DNA from: DASUPK01 sp963800285
GTDB lineage: Bacteria; Actinomycetota; Thermoleophilia; Solirubrobacterales; 70-9
Length of the DNA stretch: 64,000 nucleotides
NCBI GenBank assembly: GCA_963800285.1
Contig: CAWDAL010000030.1
Coordinates: 124,001-188,000 of the forward strand
Reading direction: 5' to 3'
The first letter of the stretch is position 1. Each line of letters begins with the position of its first letter. The notes beneath the pieces are model-generated. The model was not told the DNA's origin, did no database searches, and saw only the letters and a program-made list of their open reading frames with translations. Shown here in pieces: positions 45,191 to 53,427 of the stretch. The position numbers and the translations under genes are program-made.

Positions 45191-46294
45191 TCAGACGACG
45201 AAGCTGCCGTCGCGCTGCAACGGCTCGCCGTCGACCTCGATTCCGCCGCCCTTGCGCAGGTCGCAGATCATGTCCCAGTGGATCGCCGACTCGTTGACGC
45301 CACCGGTCTCCGGATATGAGCGGCCCACCGCGAGGTGAACGGTTCCGCCGATCTTCTCGTCGAGCAGGATCTCCCCGGTACCTGCCGTGATCCCGTAGTT
45401 GGTGCCGATGCCGAGCTCGCCGAGGCGGCGGGCGCCGTCATCGGTGTCGAGCATCTCGATCAGGAACTCCTCGCCCTTCTCCGCGCTCGCGTCCACGACC
45501 TTGCCGCCCTCGAAGCGGAAGCGGACCCCCGCTACCTCCCGTCCCGCGTAGCTCGCGGGCAGGTGGAACCTGATCTCACCCTCCGCCGAGTCCTCGATCG
45601 GGCCGGTGAAGAACTCGCCATCGGGCATGTTGTGCTTGCCGTCCGCGGCGATGAAGGTCCGGCCCTCGATGCCGAGTCGCAGGTCGGTGCCGTCGCCGGT
45701 GACGTGCACCTCGGAGCGGCCCTGGATCCAGTCCGCCAGGCGCTTGGTCTCCTCGGAGGTCCGGGTCCAGGCGCCGACCGGGTCGTCATCCGTGGCCAGG
45801 CAGGCGCCGTAGTAGAAGTCCTCGTAGGCCGCCAGACCCATTCCGGCCTCCGACGCGTAGGCGTGGGTCGGGAACAGGGTCAGGGCCCAGCGGTAGGTGC
45901 CCTCGGCGCTCCGCTCCATCGCCCGCTTCATCAGCCTCTGCGTTGCGGCCTGCCGCGCCGCCTGCCGCTCGGGCGGGACCTGGGAGAGCGCGCGGGTGTT
46001 CTGGCTCGCCATCACCGCGATGCGCACGTCGGCGTTCTCCACCGCCCACTCCGCCACCGGCGAGATCCACTTCAGCTGCTCCTCGGATGCGTGCTCGAAG
46101 TAGGACGCGGACTGGCCCTCCAGCGCCATGTTCACGATCGGGTTGCCTCCGGCCCGCAGGACCTCCTCGTAGACCGCCTGGAGCAGCGGCTCAGCCGCTG
46201 ACTCGCCCTCGATCGTGCAGACGTCTCCCTCGGACACCTTGGTCGAGTGGTGAACGAGGATCTGGGCGAGCGCGGTGACGCGAGGGTCCCTCAT
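45191..46294 (-). CDS. M29-family aminopeptidase
   Basis: 367 residues of the thermophilic aminopeptidase (PepS/AmpS/T) family: VEGESAAEPLLQAVYEEVLRAGG-like N-terminal region, dinuclear metal ligands in the C-terminal half (FRFEGGKVVDASAEKGEE, LGELGIGTNYGI, EKIGGTVHLAVGRSYPETGG), and NESAIHWDMICDLRKGG at the end. The Glu, His and Asp typical of M29 sites are visible. Cytoplasmic peptide turnover. It follows pdxT by 12 bases. Confidence 0.92.
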   Translation of the reverse strand: MRDPRVTALAQILVHHSTKVSEGDVCTIEGESAAEPLLQAVYEEVLRAGGNPIVNMALEGQSASYFEHASEEQLKWISPVAEWAVENADVRIAVMASQNTRALSQVPPERQAARQAATQRLMKRAMERSAEGTYRWALTLFPTHAYASEAGMGLAAYEDFYYGACLATDDDPVGAWTRTSEETKRLADWIQGRSEVHVTGDGTDLRLGIEGRTFIAADGKHNMPDGEFFTGPIEDSAEGEIRFHLPASYAGREVAGVRFRFEGGKVVDASAEKGEEFLIEMLDTDDGARRLGELGIGTNYGITAGTGEILLDEKIGGTVHLAVGRSYPETGGVNESAIHWDMICDLRKGGGIEVDGEPLQRDGSFVV

Positions 46295-46306
46295 CAGTCC
46301 GGAAAC

Positions 46307-46888
46307 CTAGCGAGGAGCGCGATCCGGCCGCCTCGCAGCGGTGCACATCGCCATGAACGCCGCGTGCAGCCGGCTGTCGTCGGTGAGCTCGGCGTGGAAA
46401 GCGACGGCCAGGACGTTGCCGTCGCGGACCGCCACCGGGTGTCCATCGACCTCGGCCAGCACCTCGACCCCCGCTCCGTGCTCCTCCACCCACGGCGCCC
46501 TGATGAAGACCGAGCGCACCGGCTCCTCGCCGAGACCCTCGATGCGGAGGTCCTCCTCGAAGCTCGCCAGCTGGCGGCCGAAGGCATTGCGGCGGCAGAC
46601 GTAGTCGCCCAGGCCGAGGTGGTCGCGGTCGCAGACGATCATCCCCGCGCAGCTGCCCAGGATCGGGCCGCCCGACTCGTGAAAGCTCGGGATCGCCTTG
46701 TCGAGTCCCTCCCGCTCCATCCCCATGGAGATCGTGGTCGACTCTCCGCCGGGGATCACCAGACCGTCGAGTCCGATCAGCTGGTCCGGCGTCCGGACCT
46801 CGGACGCCTTGGCTCCGAGTCCGTGAAGCATGCGGCGATGGGCCTCGAAGTCGCCCTGCAGGGCGAGAACGCCGATCCGAAGCTTCAC
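46307..46888 (-). CDS. pdxT: Pyridoxal 5'-phosphate synthase glutaminase subunit
   Basis: Supplies ammonia to PdxS. 193 residues from GTG at 46888 (KLRIGVLALQGDFEAHRRML). The oxyanion segment is GLVIPGGESTTISMGM, the nucleophile elbow is PILGSCAGMIVCDRD (GSCAGM instead of the common GTCAGM), and the His/Glu pair is in AVAFHAELTDDSRLH. The frame is open further upstream, but that stretch is Arg-rich and unlike the family. Downstream of pdxS by 43 bases. Confidence 0.94.
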   Translation of the reverse strand: MKLRIGVLALQGDFEAHRRMLHGLGAKASEVRTPDQLIGLDGLVIPGGESTTISMGMEREGLDKAIPSFHESGGPILGSCAGMIVCDRDHLGLGDYVCRRNAFGRQLASFEEDLRIEGLGEEPVRSVFIRAPWVEEHGAGVEVLAEVDGHPVAVRDGNVLAVAFHAELTDDSRLHAAFMAMCTAARRPDRAPR

Positions 46889-46931
46889 GAAACGGGTTGC
46901 TCCTCGGCTTCGCCTGCGGAGCACCCTCGCG

Positions 46932-47819
46932 TCATGAACCGCGGCCCTGCAGCAGGCCGCCCTCGGCCGCCAGGGCTTCGATCTCGAGTCCCGGCATCGC
47001 GTCGCCGAGCTCCATCGACGCCTGCGCGACACGCTGGGGGTCGTTGAAGTGCGTGGTGGCCTCGACGATCGCGCGGGCGCGGCGCGCCGGGTCCTCGCTC
47101 TTGAAGATGCCGGAGCCGACGAAGTTGCCCTCGGCTCCGAGCTGCATCATCAGCGCGGCGTCCGCAGGGGTCGCGATGCCCCCGGCGCAGAAGAGCGGCA
47201 CCGGCAGCCAGCCTCGCTCGGCGACGTCCTGCACGACGTCGAGCGGCGCCTGGTGCTCCTTGGCGGCGCCGGCGAGCTGCTCACTCCGCAGCGACGCGAG
47301 GTTCTTGATGCCGTTGGTGATCTCGCGCATGTGGCGAACGGCCTCGACGATGTTGCCCGTTCCGGCTTCGCCCTTCGACCGGATCATCGCGGCGCCCTCG
47401 CCGAGCCGCCGAAGCGCCTCGCCAAGGTTGGTGGCGCCGCAGACGAACGGGACCTCGAAGGCGAACTTGTCGATGTGGTTCGACTCGTCGGCCGGGGTGA
47501 GCACCTCGGACTCGTCGACGTAGTCGACCTCGAGAGCCTGGAGGACCTGCGCCTCGGCGAAGTGGCCGATGCGGGCCTTGGCCATCACCGGGATGGTCAC
47601 CGCCTCCTGGATCTCCTTGATCACCGCGGGGTTCGACATCCGGGCGACGCCGCCCTGGGCGCGAATGTCGGCGGGGACCCGCTCGAGCGCCATCACCGCG
47701 CACGCGCCGGCGTCCTCCGCGATCTTGGCCTGCTCGGCGTTGGTGACGTCCATGATCACCCCGCCCTTGAGCATCTCGGCGAGGCCGGTCTTGACTCGGA
47801 AGGTCGCGCGCTCCGCCAT
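46932..47819 (-). CDS. pdxS: Pyridoxal 5'-phosphate synthase lyase subunit
   Basis: Makes PLP from ribose 5-phosphate, glyceraldehyde 3-phosphate and ammonia. 295 residues, highly conserved: KTGLAEMLKGGVIMDVTNAE, the active-site lysine in VMAKARIGHFAEAQVL, VPFVCGATNLGEALRR, and the second lysine in GAAMIRSKGEAGTGNI. PLP serves several enzymes encoded nearby (thrC, glutamate decarboxylase). Confidence 0.97.
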   Translation of the reverse strand: MAERATFRVKTGLAEMLKGGVIMDVTNAEQAKIAEDAGACAVMALERVPADIRAQGGVARMSNPAVIKEIQEAVTIPVMAKARIGHFAEAQVLQALEVDYVDESEVLTPADESNHIDKFAFEVPFVCGATNLGEALRRLGEGAAMIRSKGEAGTGNIVEAVRHMREITNGIKNLASLRSEQLAGAAKEHQAPLDVVQDVAERGWLPVPLFCAGGIATPADAALMMQLGAEGNFVGSGIFKSEDPARRARAIVEATTHFNDPQRVAQASMELGDAMPGLEIEALAAEGGLLQGRGS

Positions 47820-47926
47820 GGGCCCCCATAGTAGAAGGGAGGCGGGTTTGCCTCATTGGTGGGCGGGCAACCTTGCTTCTACCTCACCGTTTAGGGGGCT
47901 CTGCCGGTGGGGTGGCGTTACGACTT

Positions 47927-47947
47927 GGGGTCCTTCCCCCGGACCCC
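47927..47947. terminator. Hairpin in the rpiR-pdxS gap
   Basis: A perfect 7-bp stem GGGGTCC/GGACCCC around a seven-base pyrimidine-rich loop, in the 190-base gap between the minus-strand rpiR-type gene and pdxS. No U-run. It could terminate the regulator transcript. The rest of the gap shows nothing further that I can assign. Confidence 0.35.
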
Positions 47948-48011
47948 GATATCGGTTGCAGGTCCGGATCGCCCCCCGGGCCTGCAGCCATGCTCGGGCG
48001 GAAGCTTGCCC

Positions 48012-48881
48012 CTACTTGAGCTTGAAGGCGCGGATGCGGTCGCGGTGCGCGGCCTCGTCCCGGGCGTAGACCCCGTGGGCGAGCGCCTGGACCAGGCCCA
48101 TGAGCGCCGCGTTCGAGCGGATGTAGGAAGGTCCGTTGGAGCTGTAGTAGAGCATCAGCTCCGAGTGCTCCGCGACGTCGGACAGGGTCGCGTCGGTGAT
48201 CGACAGCGTCCGCGCCCGCCGGTGGCGAGCGAGCTTCAGGGCCCGCAGGATCAGCGGATGAGCGCGGCCGGCGGTCAGCACGACCAGCAGCGTGTCCTCG
48301 TCCATCCGGGAAAGCTTCTGGATGTTGTCCTGACTCGGAGAGGCGACGATCTCAGCGCGCACGTCGAGCAGCCCGAGCAGATGGCGGAGGTAGCTGGCGA
48401 AGAACGCCATCTGCTCCACCCCCACGATCAGCACGCGCCTGGAGGTCGCGAGTGCCGAGACCGACGCCTCGATCTGCTCCCGGGTCAGGCTCCGCGCCGT
48501 CTCTTCGATGTTCGAGTAGTCCGCCCCGAGCGAGGCCTCGAACTCCGAGTGGTCGAAGTTGAAGAGGGCCGCGGCGCCGCTGCCACCGTTGCCGTTCGGC
48601 TGGCCCTCGGCGACCTTGTGGCGATACTCCTCGATCGCTGCCTGCTGCAGCTCCGGGTAGCCGTCGAAGCCGAGAGCCTGGGAGAAGCGGACGACCGTCG
48701 ATGAAGAGGTGTTGGCCCGTCGCGCCAGCTCTTCGGCGGTCTGGAAGGCCGCCTCGTCGAGATGATCGACGATGTAGCGGGCCACGTCCTTCTGGGAGCG
48801 CGAGAAGTCGTCGAAGCGCTCCGTGATGAAGTCAGAGAGGCTCTTGCGAGTGGGATGAGTCTTTGTCGCGGTCCGTGCCAC
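48012..48881 (-). CDS. MurR/RpiR-family transcriptional regulator
   Basis: 289 residues. The N-terminal HTH_6 domain (residues 15-95) has RSQKDVARYIVDHLDEAAFQ, ELARRANTSSSTVVRFSQAL and GFDGYPELQQAA. The C-terminal SIS sugar-phosphate isomerase-like domain has SRRVLIVGVEQMAFFASYLR and DEDTLLVVLTAGRAHPLILR. A sugar phosphate or amino-sugar effector is likely. Neighbouring genes give no clear sugar pathway, so the target is unknown. Confidence 0.9.
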   Translation of the reverse strand: MARTATKTHPTRKSLSDFITERFDDFSRSQKDVARYIVDHLDEAAFQTAEELARRANTSSSTVVRFSQALGFDGYPELQQAAIEEYRHKVAEGQPNGNGGSGAAALFNFDHSEFEASLGADYSNIEETARSLTREQIEASVSALATSRRVLIVGVEQMAFFASYLRHLLGLLDVRAEIVASPSQDNIQKLSRMDEDTLLVVLTAGRAHPLILRALKLARHRRARTLSITDATLSDVAEHSELMLYYSSNGPSYIRSNAALMGLVQALAHGVYARDEAAHRDRIRAFKLK

Positions 48882-48931
48882 GGGCGATGATTTCGCTGCC
48901 CGCGTGGGTTTCCCTTCTCCACTTCTCGCGA

Positions 48932-49339
48932 ATGTGGTTGGATCGTCGGGTGAGCCTCGACGGGCAGCTCCGCCGGACCAACCGGAACATGATCGCGTTC
49001 GACCTGCTGCTCGGGTCGAGCGCCCTGATCGCTCCCTCCCAGACCCTGAGGGTGCTGGGCCACGAGGAGCCCTCGGACGACGCCAAGGAGCTCTTCCGCC
49101 GCTGCGGCCCGATCTGGCTCACCTTCGCGGCCGCGCACCTGGTCGCCTACCGCCGCAACCGGCCCAAGGACTGGTGGGCGCTGTCCTGGCTGCGGGGCAC
49201 CGAGCTGGCGACGGACATCGTCTGGTCCCGCTCGCGCGCGTTCTCCCGGCCGGGCGCCCGTGCCGGGCTCTGGTTCGCCGGACTCAGCAACCTGGCGATG
49301 ACGCTCGGCTTCGCCTACCTGTCCGAGACGGAGGCGTAG
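48932..49339 (+). CDS. Small membrane-associated protein, unknown function
   Basis: 135 residues from ATG 48932 (GTG 48950 possible; the frame is open to 48863, but that would overlap the divergent rpiR-type gene). Two or three hydrophobic segments: MIAFDLLLGSSALIAPSQ, IWLTFAAAHLVAYRR and AGLWFAGLSNLAMTLGFAYL. Charged Arg-rich loops lie between. I do not recognise the family. Confidence 0.65.
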   Translation: MWLDRRVSLDGQLRRTNRNMIAFDLLLGSSALIAPSQTLRVLGHEEPSDDAKELFRRCGPIWLTFAAAHLVAYRRNRPKDWWALSWLRGTELATDIVWSRSRAFSRPGARAGLWFAGLSNLAMTLGFAYLSETEA

Positions 49340-49348
49340 AGGTACCGC

Positions 49349-49822
49349 TCAGACAGCATTCGCTCTCGTGCTGCACACCTTGAAGCCGAGGGACCGCGCG
49401 AGCTTCCTGCGCTGAGGTGCGGACTTGACCACCGCCGCCTGCGCCTCGCCGTAGCCGCGGGAGTCCTGATTATCCGCCGCGTCCTGTCCCTTCTTCATCT
49501 CGTCGATCGCTCGGCCGCGTGCGCCCAGGTAGCCGTCGAGTGCCGACCGCAGGGCGTCTGGGGGCTCCAGGTCGTCGATCGTGGAGCTGGTGTTCTCGGC
49601 GACCCGGATCAACGCCTTGGTCTGGTCCGCGGCCTCGGAGGCGTTGGCCGGCGGCGTCGCCTGGATCTGGGCGAACTTGGCCCGCTCGGCGCGACACGCC
49701 TGGTCGGCCTTCTGCTCGAGCGCGGCCGGGCTCACCTGCTCCTTCCCCCCACCGCATCCACTGATGGCGGCCCCCGCAAGGGCGATCGGAAGGACGAGCA
49801 GGGGCCAGCGAGAGCGCGTCAT
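49349..49822 (-). CDS. Lipoprotein, unknown function
   Basis: 157 residues from ATG 49822 (MTRSRWPLLVLPIALAGAAI then SGCGGG), a type II signal peptide with the lipobox Cys near residue 21. The mature part is helical and charged (ALEQKADQACRAERAKFAQ, TSSTIDDLEPPDALRSALDG), with two further Cys that may pair. A longer frame to 49903 exists but puts the signal peptide internally. Likely anchored to the outer face of the cytoplasmic membrane. Confidence 0.78.
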   Translation of the reverse strand: MTRSRWPLLVLPIALAGAAISGCGGGKEQVSPAALEQKADQACRAERAKFAQIQATPPANASEAADQTKALIRVAENTSSTIDDLEPPDALRSALDGYLGARGRAIDEMKKGQDAADNQDSRGYGEAQAAVVKSAPQRRKLARSLGFKVCSTRANAV

Positions 49823-49875
49823 CTGGACCGGCACTCTAGCCACGGCCGGAGCGCCTGCTTCAATACCTGGACCAG

Positions 49876-49891
49876 AGAAAGGAGGTGGTCC
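49876..49891 (+). other. Orphan near-perfect anti-SD complement
   Basis: AGAAAGGAGGTGGTCC complements the 3' end of 16S rRNA at 15 of 16 positions, far stronger than any Shine-Dalgarno in the window. No recognisable gene follows on the plus strand, only a frame of about 12-18 codons ending at 49938. This lies in a gap of about 330 bases (49823-50152) that otherwise contains GC-rich inverted repeats and the terminator at 50084-50121. Confidence 0.4.
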
Positions 49892-50083
49892 TACTGAATT
49901 CATTGCTTGACGGGACTCTGGAGGTGCAGGGCCGCTAGGCCCGGGCGCTAGTACGTAGGGCCCAAGGGGCCGTCAGGGCGGCACGCGGCCGTCCGGCGGA
50001 ATCCAACCCGGGCACCGGCGAGCGAAGAGAGGTGGGAGCCGTCCCGCCCCACCGTCAAATCTCGAGCCCGCTCATCACCGCGT

Positions 50084-50121
50084 CAAAAGCGAAGGGCCGC
50101 CTCCCAGGAGGCGGCCCTTCG
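50084..50121 (-). terminator. Intrinsic terminator downstream of the coiled-coil protein gene
   Basis: Perfect 14-bp stem (arms CGAAGGGCCGCCTC/GAGGCGGCCCTTCG) with a four-base loop, followed on the minus strand by CTTTTG. It lies 31 bases past the stop of the 50153 gene. Confidence 0.75.
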
Positions 50122-50152
50122 TGCTTCAGGGATCGGATCAGGGGCGCGTGGA

Positions 50153-50521
50153 CTAGCCGCCGAGGTTGCTCACCCTCGTATCGAGTTTGTCCACGTCCTT
50201 CTGAAGGTTCTTGATGTCGGTCCCCTGCGTCGCCGTCGTCGTGTTCAGGGTGTTGACGCTGGTCTGGATCGTGTTCACCGAGGTGCGCAGCGTGCGCAGC
50301 GCGCGCAGCTGCTTGTTGACGCTCGCGGTCACCCCGGCCTGCTTGCTGGCCTGGGCCTGCTCGTCGCCCTGGACCTGGGACGCCGTGGTTCCGAGCTGCT
50401 GCTCGAGCTGCGTCTTGGTCGCATCGGCGATGTCCTGGTCGCTCTTGTTGCCGTTCTTGGCGCTGATTCCGATGACGAGGCCGACGACGCCGACAACGAG
50501 CGCCAGGCCGGCCAGGATCAA
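50153..50521 (-). CDS. Single-pass membrane coiled-coil protein
   Basis: 122 residues. An N-terminal membrane segment (ILAGLALVVGVVGLVIGISA) is followed by a long heptad-like region: DATKTQLEQQLGTTASQVQG, NKQLRALRTLRTSVNTIQTS, then IKNLQKDVDKLDTRVSNL. No Shine-Dalgarno precedes the TTG start, and the start is 23 bases after the upstream oxidoreductase stop, so coupled translation is possible. Unknown function; likely a membrane-tethered oligomer. Confidence 0.65.
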   Translation of the reverse strand: MILAGLALVVGVVGLVIGISAKNGNKSDQDIADATKTQLEQQLGTTASQVQGDEQAQASKQAGVTASVNKQLRALRTLRTSVNTIQTSVNTLNTTTATQGTDIKNLQKDVDKLDTRVSNLGG

Positions 50522-50544
50522 TGCGGTTCTTGGGTTCGGCGAAC

Positions 50545-52086
50545 CTAGCCGCTGGCCTGGACGCGATCGGGGCGCTCCGATGCCGGCGCCCGGCCGAGCG
50601 ACCGCAGGTATGCCCTTGTCATCGCCCGGTGGACGACCCGCTGGGTGAGCGAGTAGAAGAGAGCACCGACCGGCGCGAGGATCCCGCGGCCTCGCAGCAG
50701 GGGATAGAAGCCCCTCACATCCATCGACACATGGAGCGTCGTAGCGTCGTCCTCCTTCTCCGCCCGCGTCAGCTCGAATCGGAGGAAACCCCGGCCATCT
50801 CCCTCGCGAAGCGCCAACACACCGCCGGCGATCGGCCAGGTGACCGAGCCGCCGCGGTCCTCGGACTCAAGCCGGGGAGGATCGAACCGGAGCAGATTGA
50901 GCCTCGTGCCCCTCAGGAACAGCCCAACCCTGCCCTGTCGATCCTCGGTGGTGCGGATCAGGCCCAGCGAGTGCCCCGCGACGAATCTCCAATAGCCGCG
51001 CCCGAACTCCTTGATCTCCTCGGGACGGGATGCGCCGACCGCCGGACCGGGAACGAGCAGCTCCGCCTTGTCAGTGCTCTCCACAGGGCCGGCAGCCGGT
51101 ACGCGATAGGCGTCCTCCGGCAGCAACCGGACGGCCATGCTTCGGATCGGCCCGACCTCGGGATCCTCCGCGAGTGCCGCCCGAAGCGCTTCATTGATCC
51201 CCGCGGGCGTGACGTCGAAGGCAGTCATCCCAGCGGGGTCGGTGACGACCGTCGGGGTCGACAGGCCCTCGACGAGCGGCCGGGCGACACCGGCATCCAC
51301 CGGGGTGACGAGCCCGATCCACAGCGAGGAAAGCCACGGAGTGAGCAGCGGGACCGGGACGCGGCGCCGAGGCCGGATGCCGAGGGCCTCCGCCATCCGG
51401 TCCAGCATGTCCCCGTAGGAGAGGACGTCCGGCCCTCCGATCTGGATCTCGGCGCCGCCCGGTTGGACGACGTCCGGAGCCTCGACGAGGTACTCGATGA
51501 CGTCATTCACGGCGACCGGCTGAGTAGGGGTCTTGAGCCATGCCGGGGCGATCATCGCCGGCAGGCGCTGCACCAGGTAGCGGAGCGTCCGGTAGGACTC
51601 GCTGCCGGCGCCCACCACCATGCCGGCCCGGAAGTAGATGAGGGGCGGCCCGAGCTCCGCGAGGAGCTCCGCGGTTCGCCGGCGGCTGCGCAGGTGCTTG
51701 GAGCGGGGCTCGTCTCCGAGCCCGCCGAGGTAGACGGTCCGCTCCACCCCCTCCCGCTTCGCCATCTCGGCGAAGTTCCGGGCCGCCCTGTGCTCGCGCT
51801 CCTCGAAGTCGCCGCTGCCGCCCCGGCCCATTGAGTGGACGAGGTAGTAGGCGACCTCCACCCCCTCACCTGCGCCCTCCAGCGAAGCAGCGTCGAGGAC
51901 ATCGCCCACTCTGACCTCGAAACCGCGCTCCTCCAGCTCGCGGACGCGGTCGGGGTTCCGCACCAGGCATCGGACCCGCCAGCCCCGCCCGGCGAGGGCC
52001 TCGGCGAGCTTCCCGCCGATGAACCCGGTGGCGCCGGTCACGAGGGCCGTTCGGCCCTCACCCGCGCGGGTAGGGTCACCACGCAT
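50545..52086 (-). CDS. NAD(P)-binding oxidoreductase with C-terminal DUF2867 domain
   Basis: 513 residues from ATG 52086. The N-terminal atypical SDR half has the Rossmann motif ALVTGATGFIGGKLAEALAG, then VEVAYYLVHSMG and YLGGLGDEP. The C-terminal half (from about residue 330) is DUF2867-like, with FGRGYWRFVAGHSLGL, GLFLRGTRLNLLRFDPP and SMDVRGFYPLLRGRGILAPV. This fusion is common in actinobacteria; the substrate is unknown. Its start codon overlaps that of the divergent photolyase gene within one CATG. Confidence 0.86.
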   Translation of the reverse strand: MRGDPTRAGEGRTALVTGATGFIGGKLAEALAGRGWRVRCLVRNPDRVRELEERGFEVRVGDVLDAASLEGAGEGVEVAYYLVHSMGRGGSGDFEEREHRAARNFAEMAKREGVERTVYLGGLGDEPRSKHLRSRRRTAELLAELGPPLIYFRAGMVVGAGSESYRTLRYLVQRLPAMIAPAWLKTPTQPVAVNDVIEYLVEAPDVVQPGGAEIQIGGPDVLSYGDMLDRMAEALGIRPRRRVPVPLLTPWLSSLWIGLVTPVDAGVARPLVEGLSTPTVVTDPAGMTAFDVTPAGINEALRAALAEDPEVGPIRSMAVRLLPEDAYRVPAAGPVESTDKAELLVPGPAVGASRPEEIKEFGRGYWRFVAGHSLGLIRTTEDRQGRVGLFLRGTRLNLLRFDPPRLESEDRGGSVTWPIAGGVLALREGDGRGFLRFELTRAEKEDDATTLHVSMDVRGFYPLLRGRGILAPVGALFYSLTQRVVHRAMTRAYLRSLGRAPASERPDRVQASG

Positions 52087-53419
52087 GTCGACGCTGGTCC
52101 TCTTCACTCGCGATCTGCGCGTCCGGGACAACCCGGCGCTCGCCGCGGCCGCGCGGCGCGGAGAGGTCGTGCCGCTGTTCGTATTCGACGACACGCTGCT
52201 CTCGGGCCGGAGCGGGACGCCGAACCGGATCGCCTTCCTGCTCGATTCGCTTCACGATCTCGATGGGTCCCTGCGGCAGCGCGGCGCGAGACTGGTGATC
52301 CGGCGGGGAGACCCCGTGAAGGAGGCTCTCCGCCTGGCCGAGGACTCGGGCGCCGACTCTCTCCACGTCGCCGAGGATGTGAGCGGGTACGCGCACCGGC
52401 GGCAGGAGCGGCTCGAGCGCGCCTGCCACGAGGCGGGCATCGCGATGCGGGCGTTCTCGGGGGTCACGATCGTTCCACCGGGTGAGCTCGCACCCGCAAG
52501 CGGCGACCACTACCGCGTCTTCACTCCCTACTGGCGCGCCTGGCGATCCCGGGCACGCCCCGACCCGCTGGCCGCGCCGCGCAAGCTGCGCATGCCGAAT
52601 CGAGTTCGTCCCGGCCGGATCCCGGCGTTCAACCGGCTCTCGGCCGAGAGGCCGGCGTCGGTACTGCCCACCGGAGGCGAGACCGCCGGCCGCGCGCGAC
52701 TGGACAACTGGCTGCGACGCGACGGGGTCACGGACTACGAGCGCGACGAGGCGATCGAACCGCCGCCCGGGTCCCAGCTCAGCCCGTACATCCATTTCGG
52801 CTGCCTTTCCGCCGGGGAGCTCTTCGCCCGGGCGAGCAGGCGCCATGGATCCGAGGAGTTCCTGCGGCAGCTCTGCTGGCGCGACTTCCACCACCAGGTG
52901 CTCGCCTCCAGACCGGACCTGCCGTGGGAGGACTACCGGCCCGGCCGCCGCCGCTGGCGCCGCAACAAACGGCTGCTCGACGCCTGGCGGGCCGGTCGCA
53001 CCGGTGTGCCGGTCGTCGACGCGGGCATGCGCCAACTCGTCGCCGAGGGCTGGATGCCCAACCGGGCGAGGCTGATCGCCGCCTCCTTCCTGACCAAGAC
53101 CCTCGGCCACGACTGGCGGGAGGGCGCCATCCACTTCGAACGACATCTCGTCGACGGGGATCTCGCCAACAACGTCGGCAACTGGCAGTGGGCGGCCGGC
53201 ACCGGAAACGACACCCGTCCCGGCCGGGTGCTCAACCCGATCCGGCAGGCGCGGCGGTTCGATCCGCACGGGGACTACGTCCGCCGGCACGTCGAGGAGC
53301 TCGCCGGCGTGGCGGGCCGGAAGGTTCACGAGCCCTGGCGGCTCGATGCGAGCACGCGCAGGGGCCTGGATTATCCGAAGCCCGTCATCGCCCCGGACAG
53401 GCTCGGTGCGCGTGGATGA
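52085..53419 (+). CDS. phrB: Deoxyribodipyrimidine photolyase
   Basis: Blue-light repair of pyrimidine dimers, 444 residues. The antenna-chromophore domain starts STLVLFTRDLRVRDNPALAA. The FAD domain has LSPYIHFGCLSAGELF, LCWRDFHHQVLA, VVDAGMRQLVAEGWMPNRAR, HLVDGDLANNVGNWQWAAGTG and RVLNPIRQARRFDPHG, covering FAD and substrate contacts of class I CPD photolyases. It ends nine bases from the convergent carH-type gene, the expected neighbour in CarH/LitR systems. Confidence 0.94.
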   Translation: MSTLVLFTRDLRVRDNPALAAAARRGEVVPLFVFDDTLLSGRSGTPNRIAFLLDSLHDLDGSLRQRGARLVIRRGDPVKEALRLAEDSGADSLHVAEDVSGYAHRRQERLERACHEAGIAMRAFSGVTIVPPGELAPASGDHYRVFTPYWRAWRSRARPDPLAAPRKLRMPNRVRPGRIPAFNRLSAERPASVLPTGGETAGRARLDNWLRRDGVTDYERDEAIEPPPGSQLSPYIHFGCLSAGELFARASRRHGSEEFLRQLCWRDFHHQVLASRPDLPWEDYRPGRRRWRRNKRLLDAWRAGRTGVPVVDAGMRQLVAEGWMPNRARLIAASFLTKTLGHDWREGAIHFERHLVDGDLANNVGNWQWAAGTGNDTRPGRVLNPIRQARRFDPHGDYVRRHVEELAGVAGRKVHEPWRLDASTRRGLDYPKPVIAPDRLGARG

Positions 53420-53427
53420 GGAGACGG

